Shown in pieces: positions 19,891 through 28,101 of a stretch of 64,000 bases of DNA (position 1 is its first letter; every line of letters starts with the position of its first letter). The DNA lies in the NCBI RefSeq assembly GCF_024160145.1, contig NZ_JAMYWQ010000011.1:1-64000 (forward strand). The letters run 5' to 3'. The translations under genes and the position numbers were made by a program. Below the pieces are notes generated by a model, which was not told the DNA's origin, ran no database searches, and saw only the letters and a program-made list of their open reading frames with translations. The stretch is from Serratia nevei (GTDB lineage: Bacteria; Pseudomonadota; Gammaproteobacteria; Enterobacterales; Enterobacteriaceae).

Positions 19891-21342
19891 ATGTACATCG
19901 GCATCGATCTCGGCACTTCCGGCGTTAAAGCCATCCTGCTTGGCGAACAGGGCCAGCTGCTCGCCAGCCAGAGTGAGCCGCTGCCCATTTCACGCCCGCA
20001 ACCGCTGTGGTCGGAACAGGCGCCACAGGCGTGGTGGCACGCCACCGACCGCGCCATGCTGGCGTTGGGCAAGCAACACAGCCTGCAACAGGTCAAGGCC
20101 ATCGGCTTGAGCGGCCAGATGCACGGCGCCACGTTATTGGACGAACGCGGGCAGATCCTGCGCCCGGCCATTCTGTGGAACGACGGCCGTAGTTTCTCCC
20201 AGTGCCGGGAGCTGGAACAAGCCGTGCCCCATTCACGCCAGATCACCGGCAACCTGATGATGCCCGGCTTTACCGCACCGAAGCTGCTATGGGTGAAACA
20301 ACACGAACCGCAGCTGTTCAGCCGCATCAACAAAGTGCTGTTGCCCAAGGATTATCTGCGTTGGTGTCTCACCGGCGAGTTCGCCAGCGACATGTCCGAT
20401 GCGGCCGGCACCCTGTGGCTGGACGTCGCGCGACGCGACTGGAACGACGATCTGCTGGCCGCCTGCGGCCTGAGCCGCAGCCAGATGCCGCAGCTGTTTG
20501 AAGGCAACCAGATCACCGGTCAAATCCATACCGAGCTGGCAACACGCTGGGGAATGCCGCCGGTGCCGGTGGTGGCCGGCGGCGGTGACAACGCGGCCGG
20601 CGCCATTGGCGTTGGGTTGTATCAGGCCGGGCAGGCGATGCTGTCGCTCGGCACCTCCGGCGTGTACTTCGCGGTCAGCAACGGCTTTCTCAGCAATCCG
20701 GCCGGAGCGGTACACAGCTTCTGCCATGCGCTGCCGAAAAGTTGGCATCTGATGTCGGTCACGCTCAGCGCCGCCTCCTGCCTCGACTGGGTCTGCCAAC
20801 TGACCAACGTCGACAGCGTCGCCACGCTGTTGCACAACGTCGAACAGGCCGAACCGGCGGCGGCGCCCCTGTGGTTCCTGCCTTATCTGTCCGGCGAACG
20901 CACACCGCATAATAACCCCAACGCCAAAGGCGCGTTCTGGGGACTCACTCACCAACACGGGCCAAACGATCTGGCGCGCGCGGTGCTGGAAGGCGTTGGC
21001 TTCGCGCTCGCCGACGGCATGGATGCGCTGCACGCCGGCGGTTTGCAACCTACCACCATTCGGCTGATCGGCGGTGGCGCACGCAGCCCGTTCTGGCGCC
21101 AGATGTTGGCGGACATCAGCGGCTACAGGCTGGAATACCGTACCGGCGGCGATGTCGGCCCGGCGCTGGGTGCCGCGCGCCTGGCGCAGATCGCACTCAA
21201 TCCACAGCGGCCGCTGGCCGAGCTGCTGCCAGAACTGCCGCTAGAGCAGTTGCATGTACCGGACGCCGAACGCCACCGGCAATACACCGTACAACGCAGC
21301 ACTTTCCGCGAGCTGTGCCGCTGCCTGCTGCCGTTGATGTGA
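19891..21342 (+). CDS. xylB: Xylulokinase
   Basis: The 483-residue FGGY-family kinase phosphorylates D-xylulose to xylulose 5-phosphate for the pentose phosphate pathway. The N-terminus MYIGIDLGTSGVKAILL is the phosphate-binding start of the fold. GLSGQMHGATLLDERG and AILWNDGR form the sugar site, and VAGGGDNAAGAIGVG and RLIGGGARSPFWRQM the ATP domain. It is the second gene of xylAB, with SD AAAGGAA upstream. Confidence 0.96.
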   Translation: MYIGIDLGTSGVKAILLGEQGQLLASQSEPLPISRPQPLWSEQAPQAWWHATDRAMLALGKQHSLQQVKAIGLSGQMHGATLLDERGQILRPAILWNDGRSFSQCRELEQAVPHSRQITGNLMMPGFTAPKLLWVKQHEPQLFSRINKVLLPKDYLRWCLTGEFASDMSDAAGTLWLDVARRDWNDDLLAACGLSRSQMPQLFEGNQITGQIHTELATRWGMPPVPVVAGGGDNAAGAIGVGLYQAGQAMLSLGTSGVYFAVSNGFLSNPAGAVHSFCHALPKSWHLMSVTLSAASCLDWVCQLTNVDSVATLLHNVEQAEPAAAPLWFLPYLSGERTPHNNPNAKGAFWGLTHQHGPNDLARAVLEGVGFALADGMDALHAGGLQPTTIRLIGGGARSPFWRQMLADISGYRLEYRTGGDVGPALGAARLAQIALNPQRPLAELLPELPLEQLHVPDAERHRQYTVQRSTFRELCRCLLPLM

Positions 21343-21458
21343 TGGGATCATTACCAAATCGAATAGTCACCAGTGGCAAATGTCGCTGCCAACCGGCCGG
21401 TTCCTCTCCTAAATTGAGGGATGTTTTCACCCCTCACCTCTGGATTAAGGAACCGAAC

Positions 21459-22847
21459 GTGGAAAACCCTCAACAACCGGGCCGCAGAGCCTTCCTCAGC
21501 CAAACCGGCAAACTTACCACCGCCTGCGCGGTGATCGGCCTGACGGGCGGTATGGCGCAGGCCGCGTCACCGGGCGGCGAGCCGTGCGCACCGGCACCGA
21601 TGCCCCTGACCGATCGCCACTACTGCCTGAGTGAGGTGCGGCTGGAAGACGGTTTTGAATACGACGGCGAAACGGTGATTGGCACCCGCACCGCGCTGTA
21701 CACACTGGAGATCAAAGACGGCAAGATCGCCGCCATTCACGCCGCCAACGCCTCCCTGCCCGCCGGCGTGCCCCGCTATCAGGCGCAGGGCCAGCTGCTG
21801 CTGCCGGCGTTCCGCGACATGCACATCCACCTGGACAAAACCTTCTACAGCGGCCCGTGGCAGGCGCCGCGCCCGCGCCAGGGCAAAACCATCATGGACA
21901 TGATCGCGCTGGAGCAGACGCTGATCCCGACACTGCTGCCCACCTCGCAGCAGCGGGCGGAAAACCTGATCGCCCTGCTGCAGTCCAAAGGCAGCACCGT
22001 GGCGCGCAGCCACTGCAATATCGATCCGGTCAGCGGCCTGAAAAGCCTGGAGCACCTGCAGCGCGCGCTGGAAAACCACCGGGCGGACTTCAGCTGTGAA
22101 ATCGTCGCCTTCCCGCAGCACGGCCTGCTGCACTCCAGGGTCGATGCGCTGATGCGCGAAGCGATGCAGATGGGCGTGCAGTACGTCGGCGGGCTCGATC
22201 CGACCAACGTCGACGGCGCGATGGAGAAATCGCTGGACGCCATGTTCCAGATCGCCTTGGATACCGGCAAAGGCGTGGATATCCACCTGCATGAGACCAG
22301 CCCGGCCGGGGTCGCCGCCATTAACTACATGATCGCCACCGTGGAGCAAAACCCGGCGCTGCGCGGCAAGGTCACCATCAGCCACGCTTTCGCCCTGACC
22401 ACGCTGACGCCGGGCGAACTGACGGAAACCGCCACCCGTCTGGCGGCGCAGCAGATCACCATCGCCTCCACGGTGCCGATCGGCGGCCTGATGATGCCGC
22501 TGCCGCAGCTCAGCGAGAAAGGGGTGTTCGTGATGACCGGCACCGACAGCGTGATCGACCACTGGTCGCCGTTCGGCACCGGCGACATTCTGGAGAAGGC
22601 GAATCTGTACGCCCAGCTGTACCGCGGCTCCGACGAGTATCACCTGTCGCGCGCCATGGCCATCGCCACCGGCGGCGTGCTGCCGCTGGACGATAAGGGG
22701 CAGCGCGCCTGGCCGAAAGCCGGCGACGCCGCCGAGTTCGTGCTGGTCAACGCCAGCTGTTCTGCCGAGGCGGTCGCCCGCCTGCCGGCGCGCAGCGCCA
22801 CCTTCCATCAGGGGCGTCTGGTGGCCGGCCAGGTGAGCAAAGCCTAA
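21459..22847 (+). CDS. Tat-exported amidohydrolase-family protein
   Basis: From the GTG at 21459 (SD AAGGA) the product has 462 residues. It opens with a twin-arginine signal (GRRAFLSQTGKLTTACAVIG, ending GGMAQA). The mature part is an amidohydrolase TIM barrel related to cytosine deaminase/ammelide hydrolases: metal-binding HIHLDKTF, then the conserved HLHETSPAG and SHAFAL, and a late aspartate in TGTDSVIDHW. Substrate cannot be deduced; a periplasmic deaminase or amidase acting on a cyclic amide is plausible. An upstream in-frame start at 21315 lies inside xylB and lacks an SD. It follows xylB but probably has its own promoter. Confidence 0.8.
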   Translation: MENPQQPGRRAFLSQTGKLTTACAVIGLTGGMAQAASPGGEPCAPAPMPLTDRHYCLSEVRLEDGFEYDGETVIGTRTALYTLEIKDGKIAAIHAANASLPAGVPRYQAQGQLLLPAFRDMHIHLDKTFYSGPWQAPRPRQGKTIMDMIALEQTLIPTLLPTSQQRAENLIALLQSKGSTVARSHCNIDPVSGLKSLEHLQRALENHRADFSCEIVAFPQHGLLHSRVDALMREAMQMGVQYVGGLDPTNVDGAMEKSLDAMFQIALDTGKGVDIHLHETSPAGVAAINYMIATVEQNPALRGKVTISHAFALTTLTPGELTETATRLAAQQITIASTVPIGGLMMPLPQLSEKGVFVMTGTDSVIDHWSPFGTGDILEKANLYAQLYRGSDEYHLSRAMAIATGGVLPLDDKGQRAWPKAGDAAEFVLVNASCSAEAVARLPARSATFHQGRLVAGQVSKA

Positions 22848-22947
22848 GGTCGGTCCGCTGTTGTCATCATGATGGCCGTTTTTGGCCTTCTGCCAGAGTA
22901 AGGCGCGGCGCAAGATGGTCGCTACACACACGGGTGGAGGGCCGAAA

Positions 22948-23075
22948 ATGTCACAGAGCGCGTTATTGATCATCGATGTCCAGCAATCATTCCAGCACCG
23001 TCCATTCTGGCAGGAGGACGATCTGCCGGCGTTTCAACAGGCGCTGACCCGCCTGATCGCGGGCTGCCGACTGGT
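22948..23075 (+). pseudogene. Isochorismatase-family hydrolase, N-terminal fragment
   Basis: From an ATG with a good SD (GGTGGAGGG) about 43 codons read as the start of a cysteine hydrolase: MSQSALLIIDVQQSFQ, with the catalytic aspartate in IIDVQ, then WQEDDLPAFQQALTRLIAGC. The similarity ends abruptly and the frame passes into unrelated residues. The rest of the gene, including the catalytic cysteine, is absent. What follows is the end of an AraC-family gene in another frame. Confidence 0.7.
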
Positions 23076-23077
23076 CG

Positions 23078-23308
23078 GTGCCGCAGATAGCGGAAGAAAA
23101 AGCGCACGCCAGCAGCCGCCCCCTGGCGCGGCTGTTTCGCAGCCACGTCGGCATCAGCGTGCGGGAATATCATGAGCAGCTGCGGTTGGCGGTGGCACAA
23201 CAGCGCCTGCAGCAAGGACATGGGTTGGAGAAGGCCGCGCTGGCGGCCGGTTTTTCTTCCGGGCGGCAGCTGTGCCGCGCCCAGCAGCGCCAGCGCTCGC
23301 CGCTATGA
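23078..23308 (+). pseudogene. AraC-family regulator, C-terminal fragment
   Basis: About 70 codons encode the second half of an AraC/GlxA-type DNA-binding domain (LARLFRSHVGISVREYHEQL, then LEKAALAAGFSSGRQL). The effector domain and first helix-turn-helix are missing. It directly abuts the isochorismatase fragment, so a single deletion appears to have fused the start of one gene to the end of its former neighbour. Isochorismatase-family and GlxA-type regulator genes are often adjacent. The end overlaps the 3' end of wecH by six bases. Confidence 0.65.
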
Positions 23309-24295
23309 CACCAGCCGGCGGGTATCCAGCCGCTGCAGGCCGACAGACAGCAGCAGGCTGAGCCCCAGCGCCACGCCGAACACCCAGAAGATATCCAGCA
23401 GCGGGTGGCCAGTGAAATCCAGGTGCCGGCTGCGCATCCCGTTGACGATCAGGGCGTGAAAACCGTAGATCGCCAGCGAATGGCGGGAGAACACGCTCAG
23501 CCAGCCGATCGGCTGCGGCAAACAGTGTTTCACCCACAGCAGCAGCGCCACCGCCGCCATAAACACCAGCGGGCCGCTGTAGAGGTAGTAGGTATCGGCG
23601 AAGTTGCCGTTGATGAACAACTGGTGCTTGGTGCCGCGCGCGATCAGCGCCACGCACAGCGCAAATCCCAGCGCCGCCAGCCAGCCCACGGCGCGCCCGC
23701 CCGCCTCCATCATGCCAATCGCCCGCCCGGCCAGCGCATACAGCAGGTAGTAGAAGGTATCGCCGTAGATATACAGGTTAACCGGCAGCAGGTGCACGTT
23801 GCCAAAGGTCAGCTTGTCGGTATTCGGGTTGGCGATCACCGCCAACACCACCAGCGCGGCGGCCAGGTAACGGCGCGACACCGGCTTGACGCTGATCAGC
23901 GGCGACAGCAGGTAAATCACCGCAATGGCATAGAAAAACCACAGATGATAGAACACCGGCTTTTGCAAGATGGTGCGCAGCGACGGCCAGAAGCCGATCT
24001 TGGTAAAGGCCGCGATATAGATCAGCGCGATGGCGCTGTAGAACAGAATGCAGCGGGCGATACGGGTGAAATGCCGCCGGCCGGCGCTCTTGTCGCCGAA
24101 AAACAGGTAGCCGGAAATCATGAAAAACAGCGGCACCGCCACGCGCGACAGCGAGTTCAGCACGTTGGCGATATCCCAGTTGTGCAGCCCTATCGCCGCG
24201 CCGTTGGTGACGTAATAGGTGCTGGCGTGGATCATCACCACCATCATGCACGCCATCGCCCGCAGGTTGTCTATCCAGCCGATTTTCTCGCTCAA
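23303..24295 (-). CDS. wecH: Membrane O-acyltransferase WecH (YiaH)
   Basis: The protein closely matches E. coli YiaH/WecH, an acyltransferase-3 family membrane enzyme implicated in O-acetylation of enterobacterial common antigen. It has about ten hydrophobic helices, with WIDNLRAMACMMVVMIHAS (the conserved histidine) at the start, SRVAVPLFFMISGYLFFGD and FYHLWFFYAIAVIYLLSPL further on, and RHSLAIYGFHALI near the end. TTG at 24295 gives 330 residues, like E. coli; the frame stays open to a TTG at 24364 with no better SD. It is not in an operon here. Confidence 0.88.
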   Translation of the reverse strand: MSEKIGWIDNLRAMACMMVVMIHASTYYVTNGAAIGLHNWDIANVLNSLSRVAVPLFFMISGYLFFGDKSAGRRHFTRIARCILFYSAIALIYIAAFTKIGFWPSLRTILQKPVFYHLWFFYAIAVIYLLSPLISVKPVSRRYLAAALVVLAVIANPNTDKLTFGNVHLLPVNLYIYGDTFYYLLYALAGRAIGMMEAGGRAVGWLAALGFALCVALIARGTKHQLFINGNFADTYYLYSGPLVFMAAVALLLWVKHCLPQPIGWLSVFSRHSLAIYGFHALIVNGMRSRHLDFTGHPLLDIFWVFGVALGLSLLLSVGLQRLDTRRLVS

Positions 24296-24512
24296 ACGCT
24301 CGCCCGATCTTGTGTCATATTGATAGGTTAAGAAGAGGTTATCGGGCACGGCGTTCGGCGACAACCCAAAAGCGAAATATCAGAATGCACTTAAACAACA
24401 CCTTATTATTGCGAAGGTGAACAATTGGCGGCAAAATAGCCGCCACAACTCGCTCAGTTTGCGCTTCCCGCCCTGGCAGTTCCTTTTTCTCTTTTACTAT
24501 CAGTACAATAAT

Positions 24513-25760
24513 ATGAAAACGACATTACCACCTGCGGCACGTTTGGGCCGACAGGCGCTTTTATTCCCTCTTTGTCTGGTGCTGTTCGAGTTCGCCACCT
24601 ATATCGGCAACGATATGATCCAGCCGGGCATGCTGGCCGTCGTGGCGGATTTCAACGCCGGCGAAGAGTGGGTGCCCACCTCGATGACCGCCTATCTGGC
24701 CGGCGGCATCTTCCTGCAGTGGCTGCTCGGGCCGCTGTCGGATCGCCGCGGCCGCCGCCCGGTGATGCTGGCCGGGGTGGCGTTCTTTATCGTCGCCTGC
24801 CTGGCGATCCTGCTGGTCACCACCATCGAACAGTTCATCGCCATGCGTTTCCTGCAGGGCATCGGCCTGTGCTTTATCGGCGCCGTCGGCTACGCCACCA
24901 TCCAGGAGTCGTTTGAAGAATCGGTATGCATCAAGATCACCGCGCTGATGGCCAACGTGGCGCTGATCGCCCCACTGCTCGGGCCGCTGGCCGGCGCGGC
25001 GTTGATCCACGTCGCGCCGTGGCAGAGCATGTTCGTGCTGTTCGCCGCGCTGGCGGCCATCGCCTTCTACGGCCTGTGGAAAGCGATGCCGGAAACCGCC
25101 ACGCTGCAGGGCGAGGCGTTTTCCGCCGCCAACCTGTGGCGCGACTACCGCCAGGTGTTGGGCAACCGCCGCTTCCTGTGCGGCGCGCTGGCGATCGGTT
25201 TCGCCAGCCTGCCGCTGCTGGCCTGGATAGCCCAGTCGCCGGTGATCCTGATCAGCGGTGAGTCGCTGTCGACGCTGGATTACGGCCTGCTGCAAATCCC
25301 GGTGTTCGGCGCGCTGATCCTCGGCAACCTGACGCTGGCGCGCCTGACCGGCAAAAACAGCGTGGAGCGCCTGATCAAGCTGGGCGCAGGCCCGATGCTG
25401 CTGGGGCTGCTGATCGCCGCGCTGGCAACCCAGTTCTCCAGCCACGCCTACCTGTGGATGACCGCCGGCCTGAGCCTGTACGCCTTCGGCATTGGCCTCG
25501 CCAACGCCGGGCTGTACCGCCTGACGCTGTTCTCCAGCAACGTCAGCAAGGGCACGGTGTCGGCCACCATGGGCATGCTGAGCATGATGGTGTTCACCGT
25601 CGGCATCGAGCTGGCCAAGGTCGCCTACGTCTGGGGCGGCAGCGGGCTGTTCAACCTGTTCAACCTCATCAGCGGCCTGTGCTGGCTGACGCTGGTGGCG
25701 CTGTTTATCGGCAAACGCCGCAACGGCGATCCCACGCCGCAGCCGAACGGCGCAGCTTAA
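24513..25760 (+). CDS. mdfA: Multidrug efflux MFS transporter MdfA
   Basis: The 415-residue, twelve-helix drug/proton antiporter matches E. coli MdfA (Cmr). The membrane-embedded acidic residues needed for cation recognition and proton coupling are present in [13 protein letters not shown] (equivalents of E26 and D34). Motif A is [14 protein letters not shown], and the motif C-like region and [15 protein letters not shown]-like C-terminal helix are conserved. It exports chloramphenicol, cationic dyes and other compounds in E. coli. The ATG at 24513 ([14 protein letters not shown]) fits the family; the open frame begins earlier at 24417. A strong terminator follows. Confidence 0.93.
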   Translation: MKTTLPPAARLGRQALLFPLCLVLFEFATYIGNDMIQPGMLAVVADFNAGEEWVPTSMTAYLAGGIFLQWLLGPLSDRRGRRPVMLAGVAFFIVACLAILLVTTIEQFIAMRFLQGIGLCFIGAVGYATIQESFEESVCIKITALMANVALIAPLLGPLAGAALIHVAPWQSMFVLFAALAAIAFYGLWKAMPETATLQGEAFSAANLWRDYRQVLGNRRFLCGALAIGFASLPLLAWIAQSPVILISGESLSTLDYGLLQIPVFGALILGNLTLARLTGKNSVERLIKLGAGPMLLGLLIAALATQFSSHAYLWMTAGLSLYAFGIGLANAGLYRLTLFSSNVSKGTVSATMGMLSMMVFTVGIELAKVAYVWGGSGLFNLFNLISGLCWLTLVALFIGKRRNGDPTPQPNGAA

Positions 25761-25770
25761 ACACCACGAT

Positions 25771-25804
25771 AAACGCCGGTCCGGTTTCCCGACCGGCGTT
25801 TTTT
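25771..25804 (+). terminator. Intrinsic terminator of mdfA
   Basis: AACGCCGGTC (25772-25781) pairs perfectly with GACCGGCGTT (25791-25800), followed by TTTT. It lies 10 bp after the mdfA stop and before the convergent LysE-family gene. Confidence 0.9.
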
Positions 25805-25812
25805 ATGCGGCT

Positions 25813-26454
25813 TCAGCCGAGCAGCCCCCACAGCGCATACCCCGCTCCCACCACCGCCACCCCCAACAGCAGCGACGCCGACAGGACAGAGATCGCCCGC
25901 CGCGCGCGCTGCAGCGCCGTTCCCGACAGCAGCGTGATATAGGCCAGCAAGATGGCGAAGTCCGCCAGCACCCACAGCGCGGTCAGCAGCGTCAGGCTGG
26001 CGCCGATCGAGGGGGTGACGGCGATGAACTGCGGGAAAAAGGCGACGAAGAAGACAATGTCTTTGGGGTTGGCGATGCCCACCAGAAAACCGCTCAGGAT
26101 CGCCGAGCGTTTTTGCGGCGGCGCAACGGGCTGCGCATCGGGGGTTCGCGCGGAAAAATCCTCATACAGAGAGACGATCGCCATACGGCCGATAAACAGG
26201 CAACCCAGCAGGCCTACCCACTGCAGCATGCGCATATCCACGGCGAACAGCCCGGTGATAATCAGCGCGGCGATGCCGATCAGTAACAAGGAGGCCCCGT
26301 TGCTGCCCAGCGCGGTCAACAGCGCACGCCGGGCGCCAAAGCGCGCTGCGGTGTTGGCCACCATCACCACCACCGGCCCCGGCGTGGCGATCAGCAACAA
26401 AATGGCGGCGAAATACGCCGCCAGTAACGACAGGTTCATCTTTATTTCACTCAC
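25813..26454 (-). CDS. LysE/RhtB-family amino-acid exporter
   Basis: The roughly 213-residue membrane protein has six hydrophobic helices and the family start AAILLLIATPGPVVVMVANT, with GFLVGIANPKDIVFFVAFFPQF in the middle. The family exports amino acids such as lysine, threonine or homoserine; the substrate here is unknown. GTG at 26454 or ATG at 26439 are both possible, neither with a strong SD. A LysR regulator is divergent 106 bp away and is the likely controller. Confidence 0.85.
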   Translation of the reverse strand: MSEIKMNLSLLAAYFAAILLLIATPGPVVVMVANTAARFGARRALLTALGSNGASLLLIGIAALIITGLFAVDMRMLQWVGLLGCLFIGRMAIVSLYEDFSARTPDAQPVAPPQKRSAILSGFLVGIANPKDIVFFVAFFPQFIAVTPSIGASLTLLTALWVLADFAILLAYITLLSGTALQRARRAISVLSASLLLGVAVVGAGYALWGLLG

Positions 26455-26560
26455 ATTCAGGCGGTTGGCTTGGCACCATTATCATGCCGCCGCCCCCGCC
26501 TTGAAAAAGGAGTAATCCTGTCGTTTACTGTGAATCAGACTCATTATTAGAGACGCCGCG

Positions 26561-27472
26561 ATGGCCAGTTCCCTTCCGCCGCTTTACGCCCTGCGCGCCT
26601 TCGAAAGCGCCGCCCGCACCGGCTCGTTCACGCTGGCCGCCGAGGAGCTGCATCTCACCCCGAGCGCCGTCAGCAAGCACATCAAAACGCTGGAGCAGTA
26701 CTTCGGCTGCCGGCTGTTCCAGCGCAACGGCCCGCGTATCGAGGTCACGCCGCAGGGGAAAATCTTCGCCGCCGAGTTGCAGCAAGGGTTTGGCCGCATC
26801 GAGCAAGCTTGCGAGCTGTTCAGAAGCCACCGCGATCTGCTGCGGCTGAAGGCGCCCTCCACCCTGACCCTGCGCTGGCTGCTGGACTGCCTGAGCCGGT
26901 TCCGGCAAACGGCGCAGGCGTTCGACGTGCAGGCAGCCAGCGTCTGGATGGACATCGACAGCGTGGATTTTTTCAGCGAACCCTACGACTGCGCCATCCT
27001 GCTCGGCAACGGCCATTTCGGCGCCAATACCGCCGCCGCCAAGCTGTTCGACGAATGGCTAATCCCGATTTGCGCCCCCGCGCTGCTCGCCGACGGGCAG
27101 CGCGATCTCGCCGCCTGCCCGCTGATCCACCCTTCGCCCGATCGGCGCGACTGGCGGCGCTGGCTGCAAAAAAGCGGCATCGCGGCCCCGCTCAATCTTG
27201 CACGCGGCCAGGTATTTGATTCGCTGGAACAGGGCAATGCGGCGGCTATCGCCGGGCACGGCATCTCGATCGGCGATCTGGCGCTGAGCCTGCGAACCAT
27301 CGAGGAGGGGTTATTGGCGCTGCCTTGTGACGCCGCCGTGCGCACCGGCGACGGTTATTATCTGGTTTGGCCGGCGGAGTCGGCGAAGCGGCCGCTAATC
27401 GAACGCTTACAGGCGTTTCTCACCGCCCAGACGCCCGACGTGAGCCAGGCCGCCGTCAGATTTATCGGGTAG
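26561..27472 (+). CDS. LysR-family regulator (GcvA-like)
   Basis: The 303-residue protein begins MASSLPPLYALRAFESAART with a helix-turn-helix (GSFTLAAEELHLTPSAVSKH, about 22-41) typical of the GcvA/AmpR subgroup. The ligand domain contains CAILLGNGHFG and ends with a GLLALP-type strand. It is divergent from the LysE exporter and probably controls it. It converges on the toxin gene 11 bp downstream. Confidence 0.85.
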   Translation: MASSLPPLYALRAFESAARTGSFTLAAEELHLTPSAVSKHIKTLEQYFGCRLFQRNGPRIEVTPQGKIFAAELQQGFGRIEQACELFRSHRDLLRLKAPSTLTLRWLLDCLSRFRQTAQAFDVQAASVWMDIDSVDFFSEPYDCAILLGNGHFGANTAAAKLFDEWLIPICAPALLADGQRDLAACPLIHPSPDRRDWRRWLQKSGIAAPLNLARGQVFDSLEQGNAAAIAGHGISIGDLALSLRTIEEGLLALPCDAAVRTGDGYYLVWPAESAKRPLIERLQAFLTAQTPDVSQAAVRFIG

Positions 27473-27483
27473 GGGAATTCGGC

Positions 27484-27759
27484 CTATCGCTCTTCGCGGG
27501 TATGCCAAATACGCAGAACATAAATCGTTGCCGGCTGCACCTGGTAACGTATCTCATAACGGCCGACCAGAATACGCCTCACTTCCTGCGGTAAAAACTC
27601 ATCCAGTCTTTCCCCCAGGCGAGGATTATCGAGCAACGCTTTAGGCGCGGCGACCAAGGCCTTCACCGAATTCGCTGCCGCAGTGCGGTTAGCCAAGGCA
27701 AGAAACTCAAACAAACGCGCCAAATCCGATAGCGCCTTACTCGTCCATTTTAACTCCAT
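27484..27759 (-). CDS. ParE/RelE-family toxin
   Basis: The 91-residue protein reads MELKWTSKALSDLARLFEFL, then NPRLGERLDEFLPQEVRRILVGRYEIRY and VLRIWHTREER. This is the two-helix plus beta-sheet layout of ParE toxins, including the conserved R-E-I-x-Y strand and the C-terminal W-H-x-R-E. ParE poisons DNA gyrase; some relatives are ribosome-dependent RNases. The start overlaps the antitoxin stop by one base (TGATG), so toxin follows antitoxin in a coupled pair. Confidence 0.9.
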   Translation of the reverse strand: MELKWTSKALSDLARLFEFLALANRTAAANSVKALVAAPKALLDNPRLGERLDEFLPQEVRRILVGRYEIRYQVQPATIYVLRIWHTREER

Positions 27760-28019
27760 CAGCGCGGTACCGACAGCGGCTCGTCACTGTCCAGGCTGGC
27801 AGCCCAGGCTTCTACCGACTCATGATCGATAACGTTTTGCTGTTCGACATCGGCCAGCGCCGCCAGCGTTAATCGACGGCGCTCTTCCTCTTGCTCAAGC
27901 CAGGCGGCGAGGGCTTGCTTCACTATCCATCCCCGTGAACGTTCAAGTTTGGCGGCCATTTCATCCACCTTTTCAGCCAAAGGCAGCGGCACATGAGCGG
28001 TGATGACTTTCGTATTCAT
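27759..28019 (-). CDS. Ribbon-helix-helix antitoxin (ParD/CopG type)
   Basis: The 86-residue protein has an N-terminal ribbon-helix-helix (TKVITAHVPLPLAEKVDEMA, then SRGWIVKQALAAWL) that dimerises and binds the operator. Its acidic C-terminal tail (EAWAASLDSDEPLSVP) should wrap the toxin. The ATG at 28019 has SD GAGGAG; the open frame reaches further to 28049. It is the first gene of the pair and should autoregulate through the inverted repeat just upstream. Confidence 0.9.
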   Translation of the reverse strand: MNTKVITAHVPLPLAEKVDEMAAKLERSRGWIVKQALAAWLEQEEERRRLTLAALADVEQQNVIDHESVEAWAASLDSDEPLSVPR

Positions 28020-28033
28020 CGTCTTGCTCCTCA

Positions 28034-28074
28034 GTATAATCAACATCAATCAAAGTGATTAAAGCTGATTATAC
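28034..28074. promoter_or_regulatory. Palindromic operator of the toxin-antitoxin pair
   Basis: GTATAATCA (28034-28042) and TGATTATAC (28066-28074) form a perfect 9-bp inverted repeat, with inner ATCA/TGAT half-sites (atcaaagtgatt) between them. It lies 15 bp upstream of the antitoxin ATG; the -10-like TATAAT is within the arm. This fits binding by a ribbon-helix-helix antitoxin. Confidence 0.75.
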
Positions 28075-28101
28075 CGCCATCAGAGAACAAAAAACACGCA
28101 A

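Noticed and set aside
24296-24364. Longer N-terminus for wecH from TTG 24364
   Set aside because: The extra 23 residues have no match in E. coli WecH and no SD precedes that TTG; it remains an alternative.
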